Assembly (NCBI GenBank): GCA_024867545.1
Contig: JANFNE010000059.1
Location: forward strand, 1 to 64,000
DNA from: Phytopythium helicoides
Taxonomy: Eukaryota > Oomycota > Peronosporomycetes > Pythiales > Pythiaceae
Length of the DNA stretch: 64,000 bases
Direction: 5' to 3'
Below are positions 33,501 through 44,710 of this stretch, piece after piece; the first letter of the stretch is position 1; each line of letters begins with the position of its first letter. A program made the position numbers and the translations under genes. The notes beneath the pieces were generated by a model. It saw only the letters and a program-made list of their open reading frames with translations, was not told the DNA's origin and made no database searches.

Positions 33501-35275
33501 GATTGAGTGCAGTAACGGTGATGCACGCTCTAGTTCGGTCGACCCAACAAGCTGCGGTTTCTTTTGTTTGAAGAATCTCCCGTCAATTTGATGAAAGAGT
33601 ACAAAATGTGTTCCACAAACCACGATCTCGTCCCCATCCTCGCTCAGTGCCATGGCGAGCGGACGGCGCTTGCATTTCGATGAGGTACTGACGGCGGAAG
33701 TAAGCGCACGACCGGACGCGACAACAGCCTCTTGCTGCCAGTTCCAAAGTGCCATTGATGCGTTTGCATCAGTTCCGATGGAGGCTAGCAGTGCTTCCGT
33801 GTGTCGGTGCGTCTTTTTGCTCAAGTGGCTGCTTGGTGTTGATGACGAGGACCCAGACCCAATTGGTTGGGCGTGGGCGTTATGAATAGTTGACGTCGCG
33901 GCAGACTTTGGCGCAGGAAACGCGACGAGAGCCACTCCTTGCTCGTGGAAATTGCTCAAGATGGCGAGACATTCTAGCGTTTTTCCACTCCAAACGTGAA
34001 TCTCTGGGGCCTCCACAAGCGCTACTTCCAGCGTCCCCATCAGCTGTCGCGACAATCTCTCCACTCTCGTTCACATCAAGACACTGAATGAATCGTTTGT
34101 GACGACAATAGTAGCGCTGCTCATGTCGCTCAGATGAGTATACCACTGCATAATTGGCCACAGAGTACACGACCTCTCCTGAACTCAAAAACCGACAGTT
34201 GTTGCGTGTTCGCGGACCATTGGTGCCATACACCCAGTCCAGCTCGAGGTTGACCGGCGGCAGGATTAAATCACCACTCGAACGGCGGTCAACGGTACCA
34301 TGCGGATAGATTTCACCGACTCGAGTCGGAACCGAAGCCGGATGGTCGCGAGCTGTCGAGAAAGAAGAAATCGAGATGCTTCCTTCTTCTTGATCGAGGT
34401 CGGAGTCGATATCGCTTCCATCAGGGAGTGAGATTTCTTCTTCAAAACCTATGGCCTTCTCAGCTACCAGTCTAAACTGCTCGACCTGTAGCATGAATGA
34501 TCGGTTGCTGCGAGCCCATGCGATAAACTCGTCATAGCTCAGCGTGTCGCTTCCATCCTTGTCATAGCGACTGAAGGCACTATCAGCCAGCTCGAGGCAT
34601 GCCATCATAATCTCCAATGGCGGCTGGTCAATATTCGAGTTGGCAGAGGACAGAGGGTTGCCTTGATCTGTCAGCAGACTCATCCCAGCCCACATGGACT
34701 TCATCAGTAGCGCCTTTGTAAGCGCTAGCGTTAGCACTCGCATTCATGACTTTCATATCGAGACAGTGCCAGCTCACCAGTTCCGTGTTTGAGAGGGATC
34801 CATTGTTGTTGAAGTCAAAGAGCTCGAAAGCAACTGGATTGAACCATCCGTTAGTTTCTTGACTCCCACGATTTGTACGAGCAGGTCACTCACACTGAGC
34901 TTTTTCCTCAAATGTGGCGCGGCAGACGCAGATGAGTGCGGAGAGCAGCTCCAACCCGTCGATGCGTCCATCGCGGTTCGTGTCAAGCGCGTCGAAGACT
35001 TCCTTAGACGACACACCTTCCGGCGCCTTGAGCAGAAGCAAGTCCTCGAACTGGCTCGCCGTCACTGCAAGCCCGAAGGTCTTCAAGAACCGTCCATGGA
35101 GTTGCTGCACATCGGCCAGCGTCCCTGGAATCGAGGCAGAGGGTGAGTCAGCGCATGCCCAAATTGAAGTGCACCATCGACCAGAAGACGCACAGCGAGC
35201 GAACTCCTTGGCCTCTCGCCGCAGCTCGATCTCAGCATCGGCCCACCGCAGAGCTGGAGCATTCACGGCTCCCAT
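27512..35275 (-). CDS. Giant EF-hand / EML-type WD40 microtubule protein
   Basis: About 2,520 residues. From ATG 35275, three introns (35125-35193, 34834-34893, 34714-34777) join EF-hand-bearing exons: loops DTNRDGRIDGLE, DFNNNGSLSNTE and DKDGSDTLSYDE. Then come tandem EML modules, each starting with a HELP-like strand: LELDWVYGTNGPRTRNN with GEVVYSVANYAVVY; LALSLTIGINSDRSTLN with GKMVYAAGSLIV; and LHLEFVYGVNLCSTASN with WEIVYTSASIGIVY. Each is followed by many WD-type repeats (VWDA, WSG..L, GHTSLVQSMDFS). EML proteins bind and organise microtubules; EF-hands suggest calcium control, as in protist and ciliary EML forms. One-base frame changes lie near 34030 (GDAG to ALVEAPEIHVW) and 29030-29060 (YSLDD region to LVAQVKTSKQRVW). 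The protein is otherwise continuous, so sequence error is likely. Confidence 0.8.
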
Positions 35276-36017
35276 GATCAGCGAGCTCTCGGATTTACCA
35301 GATCCCAGTCGGGACCGTGCACGCGGATCTTGAAACGACGCGCCGACTGACAAGATCGCCCATGAGCTTTCGTACGGTATCAGGTGCTACCGTACGATCT
35401 GAACGTCGAAGTCCGGCGTGGCAGCCTCGGCTTCTATTTCGACCCGCTCCGAATGGCGAAGGTGGCGACGATACGTCACTGCACACTGATGAGCTGACCC
35501 ATCCGTGGCTTGCACTTGTCTGCTGTGTCAGGCAGGCAGACACGCTGCAATGGAGTGAGGCGTCCAGAGCTGCATCCTCGCGGCTGCAGATGGAGGAGCT
35601 GACCGGAGAAAGGTGCGCCTGTTGCCGTCGCGAGCGGTCTGGCCACTGCTCGACGTCTCCAATCACGTACGAGACCATCGATGCGTCCCAAGTGGCCAGC
35701 AGCTCCCTGAACTGCATACCCCCTGGAAGACATGCGACTGCTCTGATTCCCCACGGTCCATCGTCGATCCGGTCGCACATGGGCGCAATGAGGGGCTACC
35801 ACAACGTTGCGGAAAATAGAAGGAAGCCTTGGCGAAGCAACGGTCCTCGTGCTCGCTATTTCCATTCCTTCACGCCGTGCTGCGCGTGCCGCAGCGTCTC
35901 GCAACCGCCGGACGTGGGGCTCTCGACCGTCACTTTGTCTCCGAGCAGGCGAGGCCACCCAGCGAAGATCGCCCCCTTCGGAGGTAGCTCCACCACGCAG
36001 GACTCACCTTGGCCAGG
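35276..36017. other. Divergent spacer between EML gene and GPCR-PIPK gene
   Basis: About 740 bp shared by two divergent starts. Frames of 160-280 residues exist on both strands but overlap each other and have no domain. It most likely holds the two promoters. Confidence 0.45.
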
Positions 36018-38526
36018 ATGGATCCGCTGTTTCTGGCGTGGCAGCTCACGGCGTTTGCGTCGGCGTTGCTCGCCGGTGGCGGCATGTGCTTCTTCTTCTA
36101 CAAGTACCCGCGAGCTCGCGTGCACCCGGGACCGGTGCTTATGTGCATCCTCATGAGCCTGACGATCACCAACGCGGCTCGAGTCGCGCTGTTCACGATT
36201 GAGGGGTCCGGCCCGACCCACGACCCGGTCAGCGGACAGGAACTGGCACCGGGGACGCTCAGCGACATCGCCAACAGCGAGCTCGACGGCAACAACCAGA
36301 CGCACTTCCGGTCGTACATCCCGTTCTTCTTCTGGTGCACGTTCTTCTTCTACACGTCGGCGACTATGTGGTACCTGATGCTCGCGCTCGACCTCATCTT
36401 CTCGCTCTCGAACCCGTTCCTGCCTTTCAACGCCGACAATGTCAAGCACCACATCTACGCATGGCCCGCAGCTCTTGCCTGGTGCGCATTCTTCCGCTAT
36501 GTCTTCGAGAATACCCAGGGACACAGCTCCGTGCATGTGCTCCTCTATTTCAACATCCCAGCGTACGCAGTGCTGCTGTATGTCACAGGCGCACTCATGA
36601 TTGCTTGGCGACGCTCTCGAAGGCTCGAGACGCACGCCCACGAGACCACTCGCATGATGGCAAAGCTCATTCTTCCTTACCTGGGGCTCTTTGCGATGGA
36701 CGCATTCGTCACGATCGTGCTTTACATTGCCGAGATCGCCATGGGACAACAGACTGCGACATCAAGCGCGCTCGACCAGCTCGCCATCGTGATCGAGATG
36801 CTTGGTGTGTTCGTTCTCTTTTGTCGCGATGCAGGTGTTTTCAGCGCCATGCATGGCGACAACAACATCAGTGCGAACAGTCCGCCGCCCATCCAGAACG
36901 CTCATCGAACCAGCCTCTTCAACACCCAGCAGCTCGAGCAAATTCAGCTGCAAGCACCACCACCTCAGGCTGTTGACTCCAGGAGCAACATCGACGTACC
37001 CAACAAGTTGCGCACAGATGTCATGCGGTATACGTCCAAGGGAATTCAGGAGTCGATCCGCCAGGCGCACATCAGGGGTACCAACAGCATAAGCCGAGCG
37101 ACTGGACCAAGTGATGTCACTGAGGGCTTTCGACAGACAGAGTACGTGAGCGAAATCCAGTTTGACGACTACAACGAAGTCAAGCCGTTCGGAGTGCTTG
37201 TATTCGGCCAGAAGGGCAACAACACCATTCTGGAGTTCCGTGACTGTGCTCCTAAGGTGTTTGCAAACATCCGCAGCCATTTCCACATCGACGAAGAATT
37301 CTACTACGAGTCATTCGATCCGACCAAAATCCTGAGCGAGCACGGCTCAGAGGGCAAGAGCGGCAACATCTTCTACTTCACATGTACGTTGTCCTTGTTG
37401 CAGTTGTGAGTAGCTCGAGACCCGAGCTAATCCTTGTGCAGTAGCTAACCCGTATTCTCATATGCGATCAGCCAACAAACAATTCATGGTCAAGAGCGTA
37501 CCAAAAGAAGAGTTCGATACGCTTCGCGCCATCCTGTAAGTCTCTTGTGATTGCACCTTGATGCATTTGCTTTCTTTACTTACATATCCGGATTCGCACG
37601 CTTGTAGACCCCACTACCACCGCTATTTACTCTCCAACCCGAAGACCATGCTCTGCAGGTACTTTGGGTGCCACTCTATTTCGCTACCCATCGGCACGCG
37701 CCGCATGTACTTTGTCGTCATGCAAAACCTGTTCAACGAGGGCCCCGTGGACCAACGATTCGATCTCAAGGGTAACTGCGACCGGCGCCAGGCCGTGACG
37801 ACAAGCCAGGTCGAAGATTTGATCCAGAAGACGCGCGAGAAAGAGGCAATCTCGCAGCTCATGCTCGATATTGACTTCCGAAAGCTCAGTGCCGGGATCT
37901 CGCTACCGTACCCAACCACCGCTCTGCTGCAAGGCCAGTTATGTGACGACATTGTGTTCCTTGCGAGTCGCGGTATCATTGATTACAGCATCCTGCTGGG
38001 TGTATCGTATGTCAAAAACAACCAACAGCCCTCAATCCGGAGCTCTCAAAGCCACGCCATCTACTCGGGTGACATGGACAAAATGTACTACATCGGCATC
38101 GTGGACATGCTCCAGCGATACAACTGGCGCTGGACCGTCCAGCGTTGGTTGTTGGGTCTGCTGTTGTGCAAGGACACTCACGATGTTAGCGCTGTACCGC
38201 CCAATGAGTATGGCACGCGGTTGACCAAGTTCGTGCGGTCTCGGCTGTTCGACATCCAGGGGGGAAACCATGACGCCGACCAGTACTCGACGCCTCCCAG
38301 CAGCGGCAACGTGCTGGAGATGAAGGACAGCGAGCCGCACTACTCGGTCGTGGACATGGATATCCGCACGTCGACCCAGTCTCGTGAGCTGTCCATGTCG
38401 TCGCTCGACAGCCAGAGCCTGCTGTTCGCGTCCTCGGTCTCGTCGCCGTCCGTCGCCTACTCGTCGAGCGAGAGCCCGACGTCGCAGCCCGCAGACGGTG
38501 CGCGCTCCTCCACTTTCTTTGTCTAG
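36018..38526 (+). CDS. GPCR fused to phosphatidylinositol-phosphate kinase (GPCR-PIPK, GK family)
   Basis: 782 residues from three exons (36018-37383, 37472-37535, 37608-38526; introns of 88 and 72 bp, both GT-AG, in-frame joins). Residues 1-285 contain about seven hydrophobic segments (AWQLTAFASALLAGGGMCFF, SYIPFFFWCTFFFYTSATMW, ILPYLGLFAMDAFVTIVLY and others), a receptor-type membrane domain. Residues ~385-782 are a PIP kinase: FMVKSV with the catalytic Lys, FFG-like YFGCHSISL, RMYFVVMQNLF, FDLKGN, IIDYSILLG, YYIGIVDMLQRYNW, and a SAVPPNEYGTRLTKF activation-loop-like end. Known in Dictyostelium (RpkA) and Phytophthora (GK proteins), where members act in development and chemotaxis. It couples reception at a membrane to PIP2 synthesis. 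ATG 36018 starts the receptor without a clear signal peptide. Confidence 0.93.
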
Positions 38527-38808
38527 TCGCGCCTCATGCAGTCGCGCATGCGTGTCGTCGATGAACTACTGTACCATACGCTTCGTATCCAATTGAACCT
38601 CTTCATGCCCACCTGTATGGCTACATTTGCTTCCATGCATGGCTACATTTACTTACATTGTATGTTCGCATCTAGTACGCACCTAATGAAAAACAGGGAA
38701 AACCGCCATTAGGTGCGATTTAGTATGCAAAATATTACATTATACGAACCTAACGAGCGGACCCCGCTTGTAGCTGTTGCAGATTTGGCGCCGCGAGCTT
38801 TGGTGAAA
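38527..38808. other. Short spacer with an 11-bp inverted repeat
   Basis: Between the GPCR-PIPK stop and the SSL1 start. It contains two copies of TGGCTACATTT (near 38616-38650) and the inverted repeat listed separately. Confidence 0.5.
38678..38717. repeat. Inverted repeat, 11-bp arms
   Basis: CGCACCTAATG (38678-38688) and CATTAGGTGCG (38707-38717) are perfect reverse complements with an 18-nt A-rich spacer. It lies about 90 bp upstream of the SSL1 ATG. It could be a regulator site, an RNA hairpin or a mobile-element remnant. Confidence 0.6.
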
Positions 38809-40180
38809 ATGGACGACGAAGGCGGTGCGTTCGTGGCCTCCGTGCGCCTCATTGCGGCCGCTGGCGCCGCTCGCTCTCGCATCTGCAGAAAGAGCTCAGC
38901 GCCTTCCGCCTCTCGTTGAATTTTGAGCGCCCAACTCGCCTCCGTTGGCGCGCAATGCGCGGCAGAAGCGACGGCTGATACGCGACTCGCTCTGGTGGCG
39001 CAGGAACGACGGGCTATGCGTGGGAGGGCACGCTGGAGCGCAGCTGGGACGACATTGAGGAGGATGAGACGGGCAACCTCAAGATCGACGTGGCCGTCAA
39101 GAAGCAGCAGCGCCTCCGGTGCGTACAGAAGCTCGTGGTGGAGGGCTGCGCGGATGCTGACTTGCTGCCTGCAGCCGCCTGGAGATTGCGCGCAACGTGC
39201 GCAAGGGCCTCATCCGCTACGTGTACGTGGTGATGGACCTGTCGCGCGGCATGACGAGCAAGGACTGGAAGCCGCACCGCCTCGCGTGCGTCAGCGACGT
39301 GCTGCAGCAGTTCGTCAAGGACTACTTTGACCAGAACCCCATCTCGCAGCTCGGTGTGATCGGCATCAAGGGCATGAAGTCGGAGAAGCTGAGCGAGATG
39401 TCGGGTAACCCCAAGACGCACATGGAGCGCATCAAGGACGCGCTCGCAGTGGACAAGGAGCCATCGCTGCAGAACGCGCTCGAGATCGCGCGTAGCTCGC
39501 TCAAGACCGTGCCCGCGTACGGCAGCCGCGAGGTCGTCGTCGTGTACGGCAACCTCGTGACGGCGGATCCCGGCGACATTTTCCAGACGCTGGCGTCGCT
39601 CAAGCGCGACAACATCCGCGTCTCATTCATCGGCATCGGCGCCGAGATGCACTTGCTGCGCCGCATCGCGGACGAGACGGAGGGCACGTACCACGTCGCC
39701 ATCGACTCGCCGCACCTCAAGCACCTGATGACGGCGTTCACATTTCCAAGCCCAACGATCGCTACAGCTGCGTCCAAGTTCGCGACGCTGGTTGAGATGG
39801 GATTTCCTCAGCGGCGGACGGGCGCGCTGTCACTCTGCACGTGCCACCAAGCGTTCACGACAGTCGGGTACTTGTGTCCACGCTGCAAGTCCAAGAGCTG
39901 CGACTTGCCGACGACGTGCCAGGTGTGCAGCCTACCGCTCGTGTCGTCACCACATCTTGCACGATCGTACCACCACTTGTTCCCAGTCGCCAAGTTCGAG
40001 AAGCAGGAGCTGAACGCTGCAGATCCGTCACTCGCGGACCGGAAGTGCTTCGGCTGCCTGCTCTCGCTTGCGATGGACGCTGAAGGCGCCGCATACACAT
40101 GTGGCAGCTGCAGCAACACGTTCTGCAGCGAGTGCGACGTCTACATCCACGACTTGCTGCACAACTGCCCAGGCTGCTGA
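38809..40180 (+). CDS. SSL1: TFIIH core subunit SSL1/p44 (GTF2H2)
   Basis: 378 residues from three exons (38809-38824, 39004-39118, 39175-40180). The first exon is only 16 nt (MDDEG) and the first intron 179 bp; the second intron is 56 bp. Splicing gives GGTTGYAWEGTLERSWDDI, the typical SSL1 start. Residues ~45-230 are the von Willebrand A-like domain (RYVYVVMDLSRGMTSKDW, YFDQNPISQLGVIGIK, REVVVVYGNL). The C-terminus has the cysteine-rich region: C-x-C, CPRCKSKSC, CQVC, and the final CFGC, CGSC, CSEC, CPGC zinc-binding part. p44 activates the XPD helicase in TFIIH for transcription start and nucleotide excision repair, in the nucleus. All family hallmarks are present, and no lesion. Confidence 0.95.
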
Positions 40181-40800
40181 TGAGCGAGGAGGTCGATGAA
40201 ATGCAGGAAAGTTGAGAGCTCTGTTGCCTTTGCAGTTTCGTATCAACGTGTGCATGCATTCAACGCAAGGCGTTCATATGCACTCTTAAACTGGACTATA
40301 AAACCTTGTCCAAATGGTAATGTCCTATTGTCTGATATATTATCTTTTGAAGTATCTATAAGTGACTATTCACTCAGGACACAAAGCGTTGGCCTCGTTT
40401 CGTCGGCGTCCAGCAGCCCATGACGTCGGCGTTCGGTCGCAAATCGCATGTCGAGCTTCCCAGCGCTCGATCCTCATACAAATTTCAAGCTGCGGATTTG
40501 TCGTCAGCCGTCTCAGATCGCGATGAGCCCATCCCATGCGCACCAAGCGCCGCCGATTTCATCACCGGCGGAGCGCCGATGAGGTCGTCGAGTGACTTGG
40601 CGTTTGTATACCTTGGTCTCACATGGCTACAGTCTCGCAAGTCCCTATTGCACGGCCGTGGCAGCCTCGCGATGTCATGAGGCCGCGTCTCGGCCGGTTG
40701 CTGGGCCTCCGGGCCGCCCATTTCCGCATCGACCGCCTCGCGTTCACCTCGCTCCGGTCCAAGCAGCTCCTCCAGCCGACCGATTGGCACTCCGGCCGCC
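40181..40800. other. Intergenic stretch upstream of patatin-like gene
   Basis: AT-rich at first, then GC-rich. The open frames here are short and unsupported. It must hold the promoter of the gene at 40801. Confidence 0.45.
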
Positions 40801-41874
40801 ATGATGCACGCGCTCGCAGCCATTGACGAGACCGACGGCTTCTGCATGGACGAGGCCGTCAAGGCGCTGCACTCGCGCTCGCCGTCGGCCGACTCGTCCA
40901 CCGACACGGACGAGAGCAGCGACGACGACGACGACGAGTTCGAGTGCGAGTTCACGCTCGAGCCGGTGGAGAGCCCCGTGGGGCCGACTGCGCCTGAGCT
41001 GCCGCCCGTGGAGATCGCATTCTCGTCCTCGGGCGGGTCGTTCGTGTACCAGATGGGCGTCGCCGCGTACATCCAGGAGCACTTTGACCTGTCGGCGTGC
41101 CACTTCTCGGGCTGCTCGGGCGGCTCGTGGGCCGCGACGCTGCTGGCGTCGGGCACGCCCGTGCGCCGCGCGTGGGACGTGATCAAGGCCACGCAGTCAC
41201 GCCTGGTCGAAAACCCGCACTGGTACTCTGGCTACGGCCGCTACTCGAGCATCATCGAGGAGACCATCCAGACGCTGTGGCGTGACGACCCGACCGTGTA
41301 CGAGCGCGTGGGCGAACGCCACCTGTCGATCGCCGTCACCAAGTTCCCGTCCATGACGCCCGAGAAGCACACGTCCTGGGAGAGCCTGGAGGACCTGACC
41401 AAGTCGATCCTGGCGTCCTGTCTCATCCCCATGGCGCTCACGGGCAAGCCGTGCATCTCGCACCGCGGCAACTGGTACGTCGACGGCTGCGTGACCAACT
41501 TCAAGGGCGTCAAGAGCGACGCATACTCGACCTGGCGCGACCTGTCCTTCCACACGGCGCAGCTCGCGCTCGGCACCGTCCGATCGGCGTCGTCATCGGT
41601 CGTCGGCTGGCTCATGCCCAGCTCCTGGGCCAAGCGCGTGACCGGCGTCATCGACCGCGTCGTCCCCACGCTCGCGAGCCCTGACGAGGCCGTCGCACCC
41701 GTCGACAGCCAGCCTCGCTCTATCATCATCACACCATGGACCTGGCGCTCCCAGGCCGTCACCGCCTACCACCTGTCGGTCGACGTCACCACGCACCAAC
41801 GCCGCTTCGATGAGGGATACGGCGACGCACTCGCACATCACGGCGAGCTCGCGGCGCTGCTGCCCAAGCTTTGA
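40801..41874 (+). CDS. Patatin-like phospholipase
   Basis: 357 residues, no intron. After an acidic, Ser/Asp-rich leader (~residues 25-55) the patatin domain begins at VEIAFSSSGGSFVYQMG, which holds the Gly-rich oxyanion loop. The nucleophile is Ser106 in GCSGGSW (G-x-S-x-G), and the partner Asp is Asp228 in YVDGCVTN (D-G dyad). Both catalytic residues are present, so an active lipid acyl hydrolase is expected, acting on phospholipids or neutral lipids. There is no signal peptide and no clear membrane span, so cytosolic or peripheral. The first of two adjacent ATGs at 40801 is used; the second would remove one residue. Confidence 0.9.
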   Translation: MMHALAAIDETDGFCMDEAVKALHSRSPSADSSTDTDESSDDDDDEFECEFTLEPVESPVGPTAPELPPVEIAFSSSGGSFVYQMGVAAYIQEHFDLSACHFSGCSGGSWAATLLASGTPVRRAWDVIKATQSRLVENPHWYSGYGRYSSIIEETIQTLWRDDPTVYERVGERHLSIAVTKFPSMTPEKHTSWESLEDLTKSILASCLIPMALTGKPCISHRGNWYVDGCVTNFKGVKSDAYSTWRDLSFHTAQLALGTVRSASSSVVGWLMPSSWAKRVTGVIDRVVPTLASPDEAVAPVDSQPRSIIITPWTWRSQAVTAYHLSVDVTTHQRRFDEGYGDALAHHGELAALLPKL

Positions 41875-42993
41875 TGGCCGTCAAGTCGGCCCGAAACATT
41901 CATGTAGAAGATATAATTTATCATTCAAAATACTTTTGCCATCCCATGTCGCGGTGTATCCCAGCCACGGAGCTGCATTGCTCGTCACTTACATGAAGGG
42001 CAGACTTTTGACAGAGGCTGGTATTGTCATGAGGGAGGCCATCAGGTCGATAAATTTGCCCAAAAAAAGTTGACTGTCATGTTCATTAGTTGTCTCATTG
42101 AGGACTACCATGTGGACGTAAGCACTTCTTGTTGAACTTTTGCCCACGCGAGTGAAACTTGACTGGTGGCGCTGTGCGACGAGATAGTAAACAACCTTAT
42201 CAAACACCAAGTGGGACTTCAGCAGGGCACACTGCTCAAGTCTGGGCAAAACTGGGCAAATTTGCACGAACCCAAACAAACTCACACGTCTTCAGCAAAT
42301 GAGAACGCGACGTAGAAATTGCCGAAGACCGCAGATGCGACCACGTGAGTCACGTGGTTGCGTCGTGACCGCGCAGATTGTGCTTAAAGCGGGTTTTGGA
42401 GTTTACGAAATCCGGAAATCCGGAATTGTGCAATGTGTGCTGAATGAAAGTCAGCGCAGCGTCTTGACAAACCGTAATTCCTGTGGCAAAATGAAAATCT
42501 ACAGTAGCTTTCGTCAGGCAGCGGTCGAGCACACATTCGTCAAACGAAGCGCCACAAGGAAAAGTGACATAGTCGCCCTCTTGCTTAACGTGTTTGGTAT
42601 GGTGTCATGAAGTGGCCAGGAATTGAATGCAATTCTACCACGAAAGCCAAGTCTCGTGTGATGACGGCATTTAGATGACGGTATCACGTGAAGATCCAGA
42701 TAACCGGTAGGTAATCCTGCATCGAGATCGACTACCTGGGTAATCGAGTCAAGAGAATGGTTGTCAATAGTGCTCCAGCTTCAACAGATTCCTCCACGTG
42801 CGAAATCATCCACACAATTTGCTAGAGATAAACAATTTTCATAAACCAGCCATCTTGCACAACACAAGACAGACGTTGCTAGTTTTGTCATCAATACCGA
42901 GCACTCCAACAGGTCAAGCGCTCACTACTCAAATTACCTCGTAGAGTACAAAGCCATTTCTCTCTTCCCCCTCCTCTTCTCAACTAGCCAACG
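41875..42993. other. Intergenic stretch upstream of AKR copy 4
   Basis: Mostly AT-rich. No supported frame apart from short ones. The last 300 bp resemble the upstream region of AKR copy 1: CAAGAGAATG followed by TTGTC, and GTGCGAAATCATCC, are shared in order. Confidence 0.5.
42704..42745 (+). promoter_or_regulatory. AKR upstream repeat, copy 4
   Basis: CCGGTAGGTAATC (42704-42716) and CCTGGGTAATC (42735-42745) are spaced 30 bp, as in the repeats before AKR copy 1 (29-30 bp). The flanking CTGCATCGAGATCG also aligns with CTGCATCAAGTTCG of copy 1. This is a candidate shared binding site. Confidence 0.5.
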
Positions 42994-44059
42994 ATGTCAA
43001 CCGACAGCAAGGAATCCAAGATGACCTATCAATTCCTCGGAGACTCTGGTCTACTCGTTTCCAAGCTCGCACTTGGATCATGGGTGATCCCAATCCCAAT
43101 CAAACCGCCGACGCATGGTATGAAGTCGTCAAGACGGCATACGCTCATGGTATCAACTTCTTCGACACTGCCGAGAACTACGACAACGGCAATGCTGACG
43201 CGTTGCTTGGTAGTGCCATCAAGAAAGGAATCGAAGACGGAGTGTGGCAACGTGAAGACCTCGTCGTCGACACCAAGCTCTTTGCCGGCAATAAGGGTTT
43301 CGATCCATATGCCCTTGGACCCAACGCTCAAGGTCTCAGTCGCAAGCACCTTATCGAGGGAATCAAGACCTCACTCAAGAAGCTTCAGCTTGAGTACGTC
43401 GACGTGCTCTTCTGTCATCGACCTGACAAGTGCACACCTATCGAAGAGGTTGTCCGAGCCATGAACTTCATCATCAACCAGGGGTGGAGGTTCTACTGGG
43501 GAACGAGTGAATGGTCTCCCGCCGACATTCAGGAGGCTTGTGCCATTGACGATCGCCTCGGAATGGTCCGACCCATCGTGGAGCAGCCGCAATACAACAT
43601 TCTTGAGCGTTCGAAGGTGGAGTTCCAGTATGCCGACCTGATCAAGACACGCAAGCTCGGTCTCACGGTGTGGTCGCCCCTATCCAACGGTATACTGACT
43701 GGCAAATACAGCAACACCACACCTGAAGGTTCGCGACTTACAAACTCGGCGTTTCAAACATTCGGGCATGTTGACTTGGACCAGAAAATTGCCATTGCTC
43801 GTCAGCTCGCCCCCATTGCTGCCAAACTCAACTGCACGCTAGCACAGCTTGCTATCGCCTGGTGTGTCTCCAACGAGAACATCTCAACTGTGCTGCTTGG
43901 CGACGCAATTCGGCGCAGCTGGAGGAGACTTGCAAGTCGCTGTCGGTGGTGGACAAGTTGACACCGGAGATCAAGGCTGAGATCGATGCGATCGTGCAGT
44001 TCAAGCCAAAGCTTTGGGAGCCTGACATTTTGTATACCATCCGTGAGCGCTTCCTTTAA
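42994..44059 (+). pseudogene. Aldo-keto reductase, Kv-beta type (AKR copy 4), two one-base deletions
   Basis: Starts at ATG 42994 (MSTDSKESKMTYQFLG). Near 43090 one A is missing (CCCAATCCCAAT against CCCAAATCCCAAT in the paralogues), shifting the frame. The central ~270 codons are then open, with Asp/Tyr (FFDTAENYDNG), Lys (VDTKLF) and His (CHRPD) of the tetrad. Near 43903 one C is missing (GGCGACGC against GGCGCACGC), shifting again; the last ~50 codons (NSAQLEETCKS to IRERFL) follow in a third frame. With both bases counted the length equals that of the intact 355-residue copy 3. No stops or larger lesions were seen, so recent loss or assembly deletions are both possible. It faces the START gene at 44711 tail to tail. 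Confidence 0.75.
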
Positions 44060-44710
44060 GGTGAACCGTTGGTGATCGCTATTGTGGTCTCTGGTTCGTC
44101 TCACATTCTTGGCTAGCTGGTCTCAACCTTACTTTTTTGAGTCTACATTTCATTTACAAAATGCATAACAGGTTGATCGTGGTCTATTCTGTTGGTGTCA
44201 AGCTGACCATTGTTCTGAAATGATGAATGAAAATGAATCAAAGTTCCACCGCTGAAAAAAATCGGCAGCACATCTAAACTACGCTAAAACGTCTAAAGTT
44301 CATGCTCTGGCGTGATACCTAGCTCAACTCATTTCCTTTGCGTCCCTGAGTTTTCCTTTGAAGACGACGAAATATTGTCTAAGCTTTTATGCAACTATTT
44401 TCGAAGTCGTTGCATCCTCTTGATTCGAATCGTGGTTTGCGCGGTCTAACCTCATAACACGATACTGACTATGGTCTCGTGGAGGGCTGCAACGCGATTC
44501 TCCACGAACAATTAGCGGTGCAAGCGTCCTGTGATTATAAGGACTCTCTTTAGTGAGTAAGAATGTGGTCGCGGCATGACATGGATTTCGGGCGTTATTT
44601 CTCCCGTCGTAACAGCCAGCCTCCACGCCATATCAAAAATCTACCTAGCAGCTTGATGCATGCTCCCTCGAATTCGTTGGCGTGATAATTGCGCTTGAAA
44701 CTGAGCAATG
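44060..44710. other. Spacer between convergent AKR copy 4 and START copy S2
   Basis: AT-rich, with no supported frame. It corresponds in position to 11184-11739 in the other AKR/START pair. Confidence 0.5.

Noticed and set aside
35295..35958. Minus frames of 160 residues between EML and GPCR-PIPK
   Set aside because: Two overlapping frames and a plus frame compete; no domain or splice support.
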